From Rhizomys pruinosus (lineage: Eukaryota > Chordata > Mammalia > Rodentia > Spalacidae): a stretch of 64,000 bases of DNA. The DNA is taken from NCBI GenBank assembly GCA_009823505.1, contig VZQC01006631.1, positions 260,896 through 324,895 of the forward strand, given 5' to 3'. Made by a program: the position numbers and the translations under genes. The notes beneath the pieces were generated by a model, which saw nothing but the letters and a program-made list of their open reading frames with translations, ran no database searches and had not been told where the DNA came from. Shown piece by piece: positions 10,499 through 20,227 of the stretch (positions are counted from its first letter, which is position 1; every line of letters starts with the position of its first letter).

Positions 10499-10575
10499 GG
10501 GAAATATACACTAACCTATACATGCAGACTAAACAAACTGATTTGAGACTTTTTCTTAGATAAAATCAAAGAGAG

Positions 10576-10822
10576 GGCTGGAGAGATGGCCTAGTGGTTA
10601 AGAGCGCCAACAGCTCTTGCAGAGGACCCGGGTTCGATCCCCAGCGCCCACATGGCGGCCGAGAGCCGTCTGAAACTCCAATTCTAGGAGAACTCCAGTT
10701 CCAGGGGAGTCCGACGCCCTCTTCTGACCTCCGCGGCGTTGCACGTCACGGGTGCACAAACCTGCATGCAGACAATACATTCGTACACATACGGAAATAA
10801 ATAAAATTTAAAAAAAAAATTT
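10576..10822 (+). mobile_element. B2 SINE, 17-bp-duplicated type
   Basis: GGGCTGGAGAGATGGCC with intact B box. Tail is followed by AAATCAAAGAGA, matching the left flank AAATCAAAGAGA, a target duplication of about 12 bp. Confidence 0.95.
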
Positions 10823-10844
10823 TTTTTTTTAAATCAAAGAGAAG

Positions 10845-10975
10845 AATCAGCAGGCAATATGCCTCCTTCCCATAATTCCAGCACTTGAAGGTTCAAGCCA
10901 CCAGTATAGGCTACATAGTTCAAGGTCAGCCTGGGCCAAAATGAGATCCTATTCCATATAAAATAAAATGGGAGG
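10845..10975 (+). mobile_element. Diverged B1/B4-like SINE
   Basis: AATTCCAGCACTTGAAGG, GTTCAAGGTCAGCCTGGGCC and AAAATGAGATCCTATTCC. Confidence 0.5.
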
Positions 10976-11098
10976 TGGGAGGTAGGAGGTGGGAAGGGTT
11001 GAACTGTATAAGAAACCTTCAAACATTAAAAGAAATATATTTACCTTCACAGACTTTATTCCTATAACATTAAAACAAAATAATTCAAAATGCATTAT

Positions 11099-11271
11099 CT
11101 GGGCTTGAGAGATTGAATTGCTTTTACAGAGGACCCAATTTCAGTTCCAACACCCACACCAGGTGGCTCACCTGTAACTCCAGCTTTTGAGGCCCTCTGC
11201 TGGCCTCCTCAGGCATCTGCATACTTGTTGCATACACTCACACAGATACAGACATAACTAAAAATAAATAA
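11099..11271 (+). mobile_element. B3-type SINE
   Basis: TGGGCTTGAGAGATTGAATT, shortened, with ACAGAGGACCCAATTTCAGT. Its end is split off at 11393-11460. Confidence 0.75.
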
Positions 11272-11272
11272 A

Positions 11273-11392
11273 ATTTTTTTTTTGTTTTTTTCGAGACAGG
11301 GTCTCCCTGTAGCTCCAGCTGTCCTGGAACTCACTATGTAGACCAGGCTGACCTTGAACTCAGGAGATCTGCCTGCCTCTGCCTCCCAAGTA
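11273..11392 (-). mobile_element. B1 SINE, 5'-truncated
   Basis: TTTTTTCGAGACAGGGTCTC to CTGCCTCCCAAGTA; inserted in the tail of the B3 at 11099. Confidence 0.85.
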
Positions 11393-11461
11393 GGAAACAT
11401 ACAGGCAATACAGGCAATACACTCATACACATAAAATAAAATAAATAAAAGTTAAAATGCA

Positions 11462-11625
11462 AGCCGGACATGGTAGTGCATGCCTTTAATCCTAGCACTT
11501 GGAAGGCAGAGGCAGGCGGATCTTTGTGAGTTCAAGGCCAGCCTGGTCTACTACAGAGTGAGTTCCAGAACAGCTGGGGCTATAGGGAGACCCTGTCTCA
11601 AAAAGACAAAAAACAAACAAACAAT
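11462..11625 (+). mobile_element. B1 SINE
   Basis: GCCGGACATGGTAGTGCATG to CTGTCTCAAAAAGACAAAA. Confidence 0.95.
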
Positions 11626-11667
11626 GCATTATTCTAAATCTGAAACAAGTTTTCTCAAAGACAGAAC

Positions 11668-11724
11668 CTTTTTTTTTTGGGGGGGGGGTCTTTCTGAGAC
11701 AGGGTCTCCTTGTAGCCCCAGCCT
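11668..11724 (-). mobile_element. B1 fragment
   Basis: TCTTTCTGAGACAGGGTCTC to GTAGCCCCAGCC between repeated AAGACAGAACCTTT, which marks it as a later insertion. Confidence 0.8.
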
Positions 11725-11731
11725 AAGACAG

Positions 11732-11858
11732 AACCTTTAATCAAAGCACCTGGGAGGCAGATGCAGGTGGATCTGAGATATAGGCCAGCCTGCTCTACCT
11801 AGGGAGTTTCAGCCCAGCTGGGACTACAGAGACCCTGTCTCAAAAAGACAAAAATTAA
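11732..11858 (+). mobile_element. B1 SINE, 5'-shortened
   Basis: ACCTGGGAGGCAGATGCAGG to CTGTCTCAAAAAGAC. Confidence 0.8.
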
Positions 11859-12101
11859 TTCATAATTAATTAAATAGAATATTTGACTTGCAAATCCATA
11901 TGCTGTGCTCATCGAGTTATCTTTATTATCTTGGGACTTTATTAAACAAATAATGCCTTATCAGAAACTGGGTATTACTATGCATGTACTTCCAAATCAT
12001 TTATAATGTTAAGTGAGACCATTTCAGGCAGCAGAACTGAAAATAGCACTATTGTATTTACAATTTTGTTTAAAAAAATTATCCCATTATTATTTTTCTC
12101 A

Positions 12102-12264
12102 GGGTTTTTTGTTTTTATTTTTTGTTTTTGTCTTTTTGAGACAGGGTCTCCCTTTACTCTCAACTGGCCTGAACTCGATATGTAGACCAGGCTGGCCTTG
12201 AACTCACAGAGATCTGCCTGCCTCTGCCTCCCAGGATTAAAGGCCTATACCAACACTTCCCAGC
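12102..12264 (-). mobile_element. B1 SINE
   Basis: TCTTTTTGAGACAGGGTCTC to CCTATACCAACACTTCCCAG. Copied at 22240-22405. Confidence 0.93.
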
Positions 12265-12272
12265 TTTTCTCA

Positions 12273-12510
12273 GTTTTTGTTTTGTTTTGTTTTTATGTGT
12301 ATGAATGTACTGTCTGCGTGTGGGTCTGTGCACTCCTGTCGTGCAATGCCTTGGATGTCGAAGAGGGTGTTGGATTCCCCTGGAACTGGAGTTCTCCTGG
12401 AATTGGAGTTACAGACGGTTCTCAGCCGCCATGTGGGTGCTGGGGATCGAACCCGGGTCCTCTGTTAAAGCAGTCGGCGCTCTTAACTGCTAGGCCATCT
12501 CTCCAGCCCC
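12273..12510 (-). mobile_element. B2 SINE, 17-bp-duplicated type
   Basis: Tail with TTTTG repeats, ends CTCTCCAGCCCC, flanked by repeated TTTTCTCAGTT (a target duplication). Confidence 0.95.
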
Positions 12511-12525
12511 TTTTCTCAGTTCTTA

Positions 12526-12612
12526 AAGGCTGGCCTCAATCCTGCTGTCTCAAATCTCACAAAGCTCTGCCTCCCACCGCCCTCCCAAATGCTGCGATTA
12601 AAGGAATGCACT
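12526..12612 (-). mobile_element. B1 fragment, old
   Basis: AAGGCTGGCCTCAATCCTGC and GCTGCGATTAAAGGAATGCA. Confidence 0.5.
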
Positions 12613-12809
12613 GCATTCCTAACACTTTGAAAGTTACACTTAAAATGGGATTTTTTTTAACCCATAATGCTATTGTTCCAAATCAAGAAATGTTAGTTGT
12701 ATTTATTAGAATTCTACCTACACTATGGATATACTGAACCTACAAGAAAACTGAGACACTTCATAGGAAAACTAGAAGGCTGACCAGTATAGCTGTCTGA
12801 CTCAATGAA

Positions 12810-12900
12810 AAAGGCCAGCCTAGTCTACATAGCAAGTTGCAGGCCAGCCGGGACTACATAGTGAGACCTTGTCTTTAAAAAAAAAAAAACAGACAAAAAA
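12810..12900 (+). mobile_element. B1 3' part
   Basis: AAGGCCAGCCTAGTCTACAT to GAGACCTTGTCTTT with an A-run tail. No other element up to exon 2. Confidence 0.7.
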
Positions 12901-13011
12901 AGACCAGCTCTAAATTCTCTAAATTCTAAAATTCAAATTCCAGTTCAATAACAATATAAGCAGGTGGAATCAAACTCAAAGGGATTATACCACAGAAAAA
13001 GTTACACTTAC

Positions 13012-13093
13012 ATTTCGATGAAACTGTGTAAAAGACTGAATCATGTAGAATCGATGCATGTATACTATAGCAGTATTGATAGTTAATTGTGAC
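13012..13093 (-). CDS. Ccnt1: Cyclin T1 (Ccnt1) exon 2
   Basis: This 82-bp minus-strand exon completes Val54 and encodes residues 55-81, from [17 protein letters not shown] to FTQFHRN, part of the first cyclin box. It is flanked by a CAG acceptor (plus-strand ctg at 13094-13096) and a GTAAGTG donor (13005-13011). Its phase fits exon 1: GT plus G. Intron 1 is therefore 13094-14959 (1.87 kb). There is no frameshift or stop. An identical copy with the same splice sites stands at 23252-23333 inside a duplicated block. Confidence 0.96.
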
Positions 13094-14959
13094 CTGAAGT
13101 GCTCAAGTTAAGGTCCAAAAGTACATAAATACCCAATATATAATTACATCTCCTTCCCAAAAGACCAAATGCCCCAGTTCAGTAGATGGTCCTGAGTGAA
13201 AATAGTACTTACTTCTTTAAAAAGCATTATTTTTTTCTTTCACTACATTAATTACCAATTGACAGCACAATGTCTCCTACCTAAAGGTTACTTAAACTCA
13301 CTATCTGAATAAACAAAATATGTACATCATACATTAAAATCTTAAACTTTTCTGTCACCTGTCTTCTGCAAGGATATCAACTAGTTCAGGACTTGTTTTC
13401 ACTACATGGGGGTTTGGAAGGGGACCACACACAGCACACCCTGGAGGTTGGAGAACAATTTGCAGGAGTTAGTTCTATCTTTCCACCATGTGAGTCCCAA
13501 GGATAGAACTCAGGTCATTAGTCTTGATGGCAAACACCTTTACCAATTGAGTCATCTTGCCTGCCCCTAAAAATAACTTTTTAGGAGACTTACAAGGCCC
13601 TCCCTTACCTGGGTCCTGGGTCTCTCTTTATCTGCCTCACATTATAAATTCCAGTAACTAACTTTTCAGTTCCACTTCTCTCAAGCTCTCAAGCAATCTG
13701 ACAGGACCCCCAGAACCTTTGAACGGATTTGGTAGTCATTCAATGAACATGAGGCCCTCCTTCCCCTAGCCCAGTCTTTCCTTTGCATGGCATCTGCTCC
13801 TGGAACACCTCCAGCCCCAAGGAAAACTCCCAGTGCCTTACTGTTACAGACCTCAGCCACAAACTGTTGCCTAAGGATGACACACAGTGGTAACAAGCTG
13901 AAACACACATTAAAAAGGTGCCGTAAGGATACATTGAAACAAAACTTTAAAAAAAATAAAAATAAAAATAAAAAAGAGCTTTAATTGTAGGATGATTCAG
14001 TGCTTAGGAAACAAACTGTGTATCAATAGGAAACAACTGCCAATAAAGAGGACACCTACTGGGAAACAAAGCACATCCTTAAGACCCAAACATTACAGTG
14101 AGTACCACTCTTAAATGAATGCTGTATAAATGGAAGCTGCACCCAAAGAGGGGGAAATTATACTGAAAATGGAAAGACCTTTAAAATTAGTTTTGTAAAA
14201 TTATTTTATCACAAACTGACTGTATTTTCTTTTTTTTTTTTAAAAAAAAAAGGGGGTTGAGGGAAATCACTAAATTACTATCTCTGAAATACAAAGAAAA
14301 TACTAATAATACCCTGAGTACCAAGGACTAATATTTTGTAAACTATTTAAACATCTGTACAATAAGTTGACATCTTTCCTTAATCTTAAATTCTATGAAA
14401 CTAACAACAGCTAACAGAACGTGTGAATGCCAGCAGAGCGTTGTGATGGGCATCAAAAAGTCCAAGAATGTGACGGGTTACTTAAATAGTAAGTGGGAAG
14501 AACGGGCTTGGAATCGAAGCTAATTAATTATAAACTAATTCTAGACCACCTTTATAAGCCCTTCGGGTACTGAATTTCCGGCAACGCTTTTTATACACTA
14601 AATTTGGGAGGCAGCCATCACGAGTGAAACCTCTAACTAAAGCCTTGGACACTGCAGAAAGGACTCTCAAAAGTCATTAGAACAGGTCAGAATACCGTAA
14701 AGAGAGGCTAGGAAGGACTGGCTGAAACACAAAGCCAGGAAAGGTTCGGCTTCCCGGAAAGGCTGCGGCACCGGTGTGCGAGCGGGAAACCGACTCCGCC
14801 TCACTTCCCTCCCGCGCAGCGTTCCGGCCAGCGCCATTGTGGGCAGTCCCACTAGCCGGCCAGCGCCTGCCACCACCTTACCCCCTCGGCCCCCTCGGCC
14901 TGGGCGCAGAAGCATGGCCGGACGCGCTCCAAGGCCGAAGGCCTAGGCCGCAAGGATAC
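13094..14959 (-). other. Ccnt1 intron 1
   Basis: 1866 bp between exon 1 donor (GTATCC) and exon 2 acceptor (CAG). It holds one B4-like SINE at 13395-13566. The rest is AT-rich single-copy sequence with a T/A run at 14230-14252, turning GC-rich from about 14700. Confidence 0.85.
13395..13566 (-). mobile_element. B4-like SINE in Ccnt1 intron 1
   Basis: GAACAATTTGCAGGAGTTAG, TCCACCATGTGAGTCCCAAG and CTTTACCAATTGAGTCATCT follow the order of an old tRNA-derived rodent SINE. Confidence 0.6.
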
Positions 14960-15120
14960 ACGTTAAGACGTTGTCCCATGTCCTGGAGCAGGTTGGCCGC
15001 CTGCTGGCGAGAGGAGAGCTCTTTATCTGGGTCCATACCAAAACGACGGGATGGGGTGTTCTCCAGCTGTTCTCGAGTGAAATACCACCGTTTGTTGTTG
15101 TTCTTCCTCTCTCCCTCCAT
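14960..15120 (-). CDS. Ccnt1: Cyclin T1 (Ccnt1) exon 1, coding part
   Basis: The minus strand encodes residues 1-53 and two bases of codon 54 of cyclin T1. It begins [20 protein letters not shown] and ends in [15 protein letters not shown]. This is the N-terminal segment leading into the first cyclin box. Cyclin T1 is the regulatory subunit of P-TEFb: with CDK9 it phosphorylates the RNA polymerase II C-terminal domain in the nucleus and releases paused polymerase. The exon ends ...AACGT before a GTATCC donor at 14954-14959. Exon 2 starts with G, so the split codon reads GTG (Val54). CCNT2 is excluded because it starts MASGRG (remembered). The start ATG is 15118-15120, at the edge of the CpG-rich promoter. 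A degraded second copy lies at 25471-25668. Confidence 0.96.
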
Positions 15121-15222
15121 AGTGCTTCAACCAAAAGGCAGCGGCAGAGGCTGCAGGCACTTCCCAGCGTCACCTAAGCGGCGACACACATTCGCCGGGC
15201 CGAGACAACTGCGACGTGACGA

Positions 15223-15300
15223 ACTTCCGCTAAGAACCGACCACCAGATTGTGACACACTTCCGCCCAGGAAGGCGGAAGGACCCAGCGCCTCTTTCCGG
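15223..15300. promoter_or_regulatory. Cluster of four ETS-type motifs
   Basis: ACTTCCG at 15223-15229 and 15258-15264, GCGGAAG at 15274-15280 and TTTCCGG at 15294-15300 lie within 80 bp, in both orientations. ETS factors of the GABP/ELK type commonly drive CpG-island housekeeping promoters. All four motifs are unchanged in the copy near 25783-25860. Binding is inferred only. Confidence 0.6.
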
Positions 15301-15380
15301 ATGAACCCAGAGACAGCGGTAGACTAGTAAACAGCCATTCAGCGGGCAGAAAACAGCTCGGGAGCTGGACGCAGGCTCTG

Positions 15381-15390
15381 GTCACGTGAG
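15381..15390. promoter_or_regulatory. E-box CACGTG in Ccnt1 promoter
   Basis: GTCACGTGAG contains a perfect CACGTG (15383-15388), the site class of USF, MYC/MAX and MiT/TFE factors. It lies about 260 bp upstream of the Ccnt1 ATG and is repeated at 25934-25939 in the duplicate. Confidence 0.5.
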
Positions 15391-15591
15391 CCGGGGAGCC
15401 CTGTGAAGTGGTTTAAAAACCTCGTTCCTCCCCGCGAGACCTGACCTGAGGCTCGCGGCCACTGTGCCCTCCAGCGAGGCGAGCGTCTGTCTGTTGGTCC
15501 GTGGGTGCCGCGGCTTCTCAGAGAGCTTCTGTGCCCAGCCCTCCGAGAAAGTAGGGGAGACTCAGAAAAACCGAAAAAAATTTTAGAAGAA

Positions 15592-15752
15592 ACCGGGCGT
15601 GATGGCGCGCGCCTTTAATCCTAGCACTTGGGAGGCAGAGGCAGGCTGATCTTTTTGAGTTCAAGGCCAGCCTGGTCTACAGAGTGAGTTCAGGACAGCT
15701 GGGGCTACAGGGAAACCCTGTCTCGAAAAGACCCCGCAAAAAAAAAAAAAAT
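15592..15752 (+). mobile_element. B1 SINE bordering the Ccnt1 promoter
   Basis: ACCGGGCGTGATGGCGCGCG to CTGTCTCGAAAAGACC; CpG-rich, so fairly young or protected near the CpG island. Confidence 0.95.
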
Positions 15753-15815
15753 TAGAAGAATGAGTCGCCCGTTGTATGTCGAAACATAAAAGCAGCTAAA
15801 AGGCTTTCAGGTTGT

Positions 15816-16070
15816 GGGGCTGGAGAGATAGCCTAGCGGTTAAGAGCACCGACGCTCTTGCAGAGGACCCGGGTTCGATCCCCAGCACCCACATGGCGGC
15901 TGAGAACCGTCTGTAACTCCAATTCCAGGAGAACTCCAGTTCCAGGGGAATCTGAGACCCTCTTCTGACCTCCGCGGCACTGCACGACACGGGTGCACAG
16001 ACCTGCATGCAAACAATACATTCATACAGTTCATCACAAAATACTTTACATACGTACTCTAAAAAAAAAA
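15816..16070 (+). mobile_element. B2 SINE with exact target duplication
   Basis: Flanked by AAAGGCTTTCAGGTTGT at 15799-15815 and 16071-16087. Intact A and B boxes and the 17-bp duplication; a recent insertion. Confidence 0.96.
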
Positions 16071-16087
16071 AAAGGCTTTCAGGTTGT

Positions 16088-16608
16088 TACTAGTGTCAAG
16101 CACTAGGCTATTCCTATGTTTGGACACTGATAACCAACTTGAAGGAATAAAGGGAAGTGAGTATCATTCATTTAATGCTTACATGTCCCAAGAACACTAC
16201 TATCTTAAACGTAGTTTGTTTTTTGTTTGTTTTTTTTTTTTTCTTTTGGTGAAAAGGATATGAGAGGAAGCATGTCCTGTCCAGCTGGGTCCAAAAGGTG
16301 TGGCAGGCGCTAATGCAAGGCAGTTCAGTAATTCCTTGGAAACCCTAACCCGAGGGAACGATTTTATAGCAAAGGAGATCAGGCGCTGGACACACTCCTA
16401 GGCCTACCCTTGGGGCAGGGGAGGGAAGGGGCGGGGGTAGGGCTTGTGGGATGCTCATGACTGCCTGCCATTCCCTTTCCCTGGCCTCATGGACTCTCAG
16501 GTAACACTGGTATGAGTCGCCCCACTCTATGCTCACCAAAGGAGCCCTCTGCACCCACTCCCAGGGTGAGAGTTGGCTGGCGTTTCTCTAAGATTTGGGT
16601 CTTTGCTG

Positions 16609-16612
<4 letters not shown>
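16088..16612. other. Single-copy intergenic stretch
   Basis: No repeat or gene is seen apart from a T-run at 16218-16243. GC rises around 16380-16440 (GGGGCGGGGG). It recurs nearly unchanged at 26690-27180. Confidence 0.5.

Positions 16613-16655
<43 letters not shown>
16613..16655 (+). repeat. (TG)n microsatellite
   Basis: About 21 TG units next to a B1 head. Confidence 0.97.
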
Positions 16656-16656
<1 letters not shown>

Positions 16657-16790
16657 TTCCAGACAGGGTCTCCCTGTAGCCCAGCTGGCCTGGAACTCAG
16701 TCTGTAGACCAGGCTGGCCTTGAACTCACAAAGATCCTGCCTCTGCTTCCTGAGTGCTAGGATTAAAGGCATGGGCCACCACGCCTGGAT
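16656..16790 (-). mobile_element. B1 SINE
   Basis: CCAGACAGGGTCTCCCTG to GCCACCACGCCTGGATC; the TG repeat replaces its usual T-run. Confidence 0.92.
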
Positions 16791-16889
16791 CTTAGCCATC
16801 TTTATTATTTCTTTTGAGAACTCTGTGTTCAAATCATTACACCATCTTTTTTTGATTTATTTTTTTTCTTTTTGGTTTTACACTTTTTT

Positions 16890-17019
16890 TTGGTACTTTT
16901 GAGACAGGGTCTCCCTTTTAGTACCAGGTGTCCTGGAGCTTGCTCTGTAGATCAGGCTGGCCTTGAACCCACAAAGATCCACCTATCTCTGCCTCCAGAG
17001 TGCTGGGATTAAAGGCGTG
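16890..17019 (-). mobile_element. B1 SINE, end replaced by B2
   Basis: TACTTTTGAGACAGGGTCTC to GGGATTAAAGGCGTGT, cut by the next B2. Confidence 0.9.
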
Positions 17020-17268
17020 TATTTATTATTTTTTATGTGTATAAATGTACTGTCTGCATGTAGGTTGGTGCCCCCATATCGTGCAATGCGGTGGAGGTCA
17101 GAAGAGGGTGTCGGATTCCCCTGGAACTGGAGTTAAAGACAGTTCTTGGCCTCCAGGTGGGTGCTGGGAATTGAACCTGGGTCCTCTGCAAGAGCAGTCT
17201 GTGCTCTTAATTGGGTCCTCTGCAAGAGCAGTCTGTGCTCTTAACTACTGAGCCATCTCTCCAGCCCC
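17020..17268 (-). mobile_element. B2 SINE with 34-bp internal repeat
   Basis: Lacks the 17-bp duplication. The segment starting TTGGGTCCTCTGCAAGAGCA occurs twice in tandem (about 17176-17244). Confidence 0.93.
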
Positions 17269-17280
17269 TATTAATTAGCT

Positions 17281-17452
17281 CATCTTTTAAGTGGGTCTCT
17301 TGTTTTCTTAACTCTTTGTATTTTGAGTTCTTTATATATTCTGAATGTTAAACTTCTGTCAGATGTGTCACTCTCCAATTAATTTTGACTGGGGCATTCA
17401 GTCCATTGACATTAAAGTTATTATTGAAAGATGTGTACTGGTTCCTGTCATT
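17281..17452 (-). mobile_element. L1 fragment, start of ORF2 on minus strand
   Basis: The minus strand reads MTGTSTHLSIITL, then with one base missing NGLNAPVK and NWRVTH: the start of L1 ORF2 (endonuclease). Left of it comes another L1 piece (AGAATATATAAAGAACTC). It is truncated and rearranged. The copy at 27980-28160 keeps the missing base. Confidence 0.8.
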
Positions 17453-17695
17453 CTTTTTTTTTTTAATTTTATTTATTTTGTATGTGTATGAATGTGCTGT
17501 CTGCACGCATTTGTGCACCCGTGTCGTGCAATGCCGCGGAGGTTAGAAGAGGGTCTCGGATTCCCCTGGAACTGGAGTTCTCCTGGAATTGGAGTTTCAG
17601 ACGGTTCTCAGCCGCCACGTGGGTGCTGGGGATCGAACCCGGGTCCTCTGTAAGAGCGGTCGGTGCTCTTAACCGCTAGGCCATCTCTCCAGCCC
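17453..17695 (-). mobile_element. B2 SINE inside L1 fragment
   Basis: Flanked by CTGGTTCCTGTCATTCT at 17439-17455 and 17695-17711. It splits the L1 ORF2 start. Confidence 0.95.
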
Positions 17696-17769
17696 TGGTT
17701 CCTGTCATTCTAATTTCTGTTTGCCTTCTTGATCTAACTTCCTGTTTCCACAGTTATACCTTGATTTAG

Positions 17770-17949
17770 TTTTTTTGTTTGTTTTTTTTGTTTTGTTTTG
17801 TTTTTTGTCTTTTTGAGACAGGGTCTCCCTGTAGCCCCAGCTGTCCTGGAACTCACTCTGTAGACCAGGCTGGCCTTGAACTCACAAAGATCCGCCTGCC
17901 TCTGCCTCCCAAGTGCTAGGATTAAAGGCGAGCGCCACCACGCCCGGCT
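17770..17949 (-). mobile_element. B1 SINE
   Basis: Long T/G-rich tail, TCTTTTTGAGACAGGGTCTC to CGCCACCACGCCCGGC, with TTAGTTT on both sides. Confidence 0.95.
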
Positions 17950-17950
17950 T

Positions 17951-18390
17951 AGTTTCTTTTTGTTATTTGTGGGAAACCGACCTCACCTTCAAAGAAAGGC
18001 AATACCTTAAGGTCAAAGGATGGAAAAAATATTCCACACAAATGTTACTAAGAAGCAAGAAGGAGTCGCAATTCTAATATCCAATAAAATAGACTTCAAA
18101 CTAAAACTAATCAGAAGAGTCACTTCATTCTTATCAAAGGAACAACCAGCCAAAAAGATATTACAATCATAAACATAAATGCACCATACTTGGTGCATAT
18201 AATACTAGAGGACTTTAAGACAAAGATTAATCCCAACTCACTAGTTAGTAATAGGGGAATTCAATATCCCACCCTAACTCCATTAGACAGGTCGACCTGG
18301 CAAAGAATAAACAGAGACATCAGAATTAAACAATACCATACATCAGTTGCTCAGGACTTAAGGTCAATAATCATTAAACTAAAAAGTTTC
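17951..18390 (+). mobile_element. L1 ORF2 endonuclease fragment, plus strand
   Basis: Decayed plus-strand reading gives ETDLTFKERQYLKVKGWKK, then a segment like VAILISNKIDFK, then TPLDRSTWQRIN, blocks of the L1 endonuclease domain in the right order. It faces the opposite way to the ORF2 start on its left. Frames shift repeatedly. Confidence 0.8.
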
Positions 18391-18631
18391 TGGGCTGGAG
18401 AGATAGCCTAGCGGTTAAGAGCACCGACTGCTCTTGCAGAGGATCCAGGTTCGATCCCCAGCACCCACATGGCGGCTGAGAACCGTCTGTAACTCCAATT
18501 CCAGGAGAACTCCAGTTCCAGGGGAATCCGAGACCTTCTTCTGACCTCCATGGCATTGCACGACATGGGTGCACAAACCTACATGCAGACAGTACATTCA
18601 TACATACAAAAATAAAATTAAAAAAAAAAAG
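18391..18631 (+). mobile_element. B2 SINE, 17-bp-duplicated type
   Basis: GGGCTGGAGAGATAGCC, intact B box, flanks AAAAGTTTCTG repeated. Confidence 0.95.
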
Positions 18632-18690
18632 TTTCTGTACAGTGAAAGAAACAACACAGGAAGTGAAAAGGAAACCCACAGACTGAGTAT
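18632..18690 (+). mobile_element. L1 ORF2 3' fragment, plus strand
   Basis: The piece GTTTCTGTACAGTGAAAG and its neighbours resemble a late ORF2 block (KLLHSERN-like). A B2 inserted at its left with duplicated AAAAGTTTCTG. Confidence 0.5.
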
Positions 18691-19247
18691 AGTCATTCCT
18701 TCAGTTCTTTGTGTTGCTTCAAGTATTCTCTAAAGGGCTGGTTCTCTGGACATGAATTTTTTTCAGCCTCTTCGCGTTGTGGAAGATTTTTATTTCCCCT
18801 TCAACTGTAATAGATATTTTTGCTAGTTAAGGTATTCTGGGTTGGCATCTATGGCCAAGAAGAACTGGGAATACTTTGGTCCAAGCTCTTCTGGCTTTCA
18901 TAATTTGCACTGAAAAGTCAGCTGTAGTTCTGACAGGTTTTCCTTTATATGCGACTTGTCATTTTCCTTTTGCCACTCTCAGTATTCTCTCTTTGTTCTG
19001 TATGTTAATGTTTTTCCTATGATATGCCTGGGGGAGTTTCTTGTCCTATCAATTTGGTATGCTGCTTGCATTTGTATGGGCATATTTTTCCTTAATTTGA
19101 GGAAATTTTCTTCTATAATCCTGTTGAAGATCTCTGATCTTCAACATTATCCTGTCTATGCCCAGGATGTATAAATTTGTTCTTTTCATGCTGTCCCACA
19201 TTTCCTGCATATTCCATTCCTGTTTTGTTTGTTTTGTTTTTTAATTT

Positions 19248-19400
19248 TATGGGCTGGGAGTATTGGCACACACCTTTAATCCCAGCACTCAGGAGGCAGA
19301 GACAAGTGGATCTCTGGGAGTTCAAGGTGAGCCTGATCTACATAATGAGTTCCAAACCAGCTGGGGCTATAGGGAGACACTGTCTCAAAATAAATAATAA
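19248..19400 (+). mobile_element. B1 SINE inside L1 ORF1
   Basis: GGGCTGGGAGTATTGGCACA to CTGTCTCAAAATAAATAA. Confidence 0.9.
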
Positions 19401-19785
19401 TCATCATCATCTTTGCTTGAGCAGTCCCATTCTTCAATTTCATCATTCAGTCTTGTTATTGTTTTCCATTTCATTCATTCTATTAGTGAGGCTTTCTTCT
19501 GTCATTTCAAACTGGCTTATGAATACTTTACTTCATTTCAGCCTGAGTTTTCTTCAATATTTCTATTTCTTTTGTGAATTTGGTCAGAGGTTTATCTCTA
19601 TCTTTTTTTTAGCTCCCCGACTTGTTTGTGTGTTCTTTATATTCGTTGAATTCTTTAATCATGATTATGGTTGCTCTTTTAAATTTTGTGTCCTGACTTA
19701 TTTCTAGGGGGTTCTCATCGCCAAACTCTTCTATAGAACTGGTGTTATTTGGTGGGGACATATTATTTGTGTGTTTTTTTCCACA

Positions 19786-19787
<2 letters not shown>

Positions 19788-19816
<29 letters not shown>
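19788..19816 (+). repeat. (TG)n microsatellite
   Basis: Twenty-nine bases of alternating TG, mirrored by the AC run at 20584-20612. Confidence 0.95.
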
Positions 19817-19817
<1 letters not shown>

Positions 19818-19953
19818 GTGATTTTGGCATGTGGATTTCTTTCATTGTTTGTGATTCAGGTGTGAAACCCAAACCTTCCTTTGTTGAATTGAAGTCTGAT
19901 TGTATACTTAATGTGCCTTAGTTGATTTATTGTTGAGTATGAAAAGCTGGTTC

Positions 19954-20176
19954 GGGGCTGGAGAGATGGCCTAGCGGTTAAGAGCACCAACCGCTCTTAC
20001 AGAGGACCCAGGTTCAATCCCCAGCACCCACATGGTGGCCAAGAACCGTCTGAAACTCCAATTCCAGGAGAACTCCAGTTCCAGGGGAATCCGACACCCT
20101 CTTCTGACCTCCACAGGATTGCATGACACAGGTGCACAGACCTGCATGCAGACAGTGCATTCATACACATACAGGT
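19954..20176 (+). mobile_element. B2 SINE at the fold-back point
   Basis: GGGGCTGGAGAGATGGCC to CATACACATACAG; its tail is replaced by inverted sequence from 20169 on. Confidence 0.95.
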
Positions 20177-20227
20177 TTTTTAAATGGGTAGGTTTTAATT
20201 TTTTTAATTAAAAAAAATTTTTTTTAA

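Larger units (their letters stand above)
14760..15560 (-). promoter_or_regulatory. Ccnt1: Ccnt1 CpG-rich promoter and 5' UTR region
   Basis: GC- and CpG-rich sequence surrounds exon 1 and extends about 440 bp upstream of the ATG, in contrast to the AT-rich flanks. It contains ETS-type GGAA cores, a CRE-like TGACG (15216-15220) and a CACGTG E-box. No TATA box is seen in the Ccnt1 direction close to the ATG. The transcription start is inferred to lie around 15180-15310. A TTTAAAAA stretch at about 15412 would suit weak transcription to the right, so the promoter may be bidirectional. No spliced gene is recognised on that side until Tex49. Confidence 0.8.
18691..19953 (-). mobile_element. L1 ORF1 region on minus strand
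   Basis: Right to left, the minus strand shows a Glu/Lys-rich coiled-coil stretch (about 19420-19620), then RNA-binding and C-terminal domain remnants, including MKARRAWTKVF and QPRIP followed by EGEIK-like sequence near 18800-18900. Many stops mark it as dead. A B1 (19248-19400) and a TG repeat lie inside. Confidence 0.75.

Noticed and set aside
10598..10780. tRNA gene search hits at B2 and ID heads
   Set aside because: A and B boxes are those of tRNA-derived SINEs; no cloverleaf with anticodon stem can be drawn.
14774..15304. 176-codon plus-strand frame over the Ccnt1 promoter
   Set aside because: It is antisense to exon 1 in a CpG-rich region, where long stop-free frames are common; no splice or start support.
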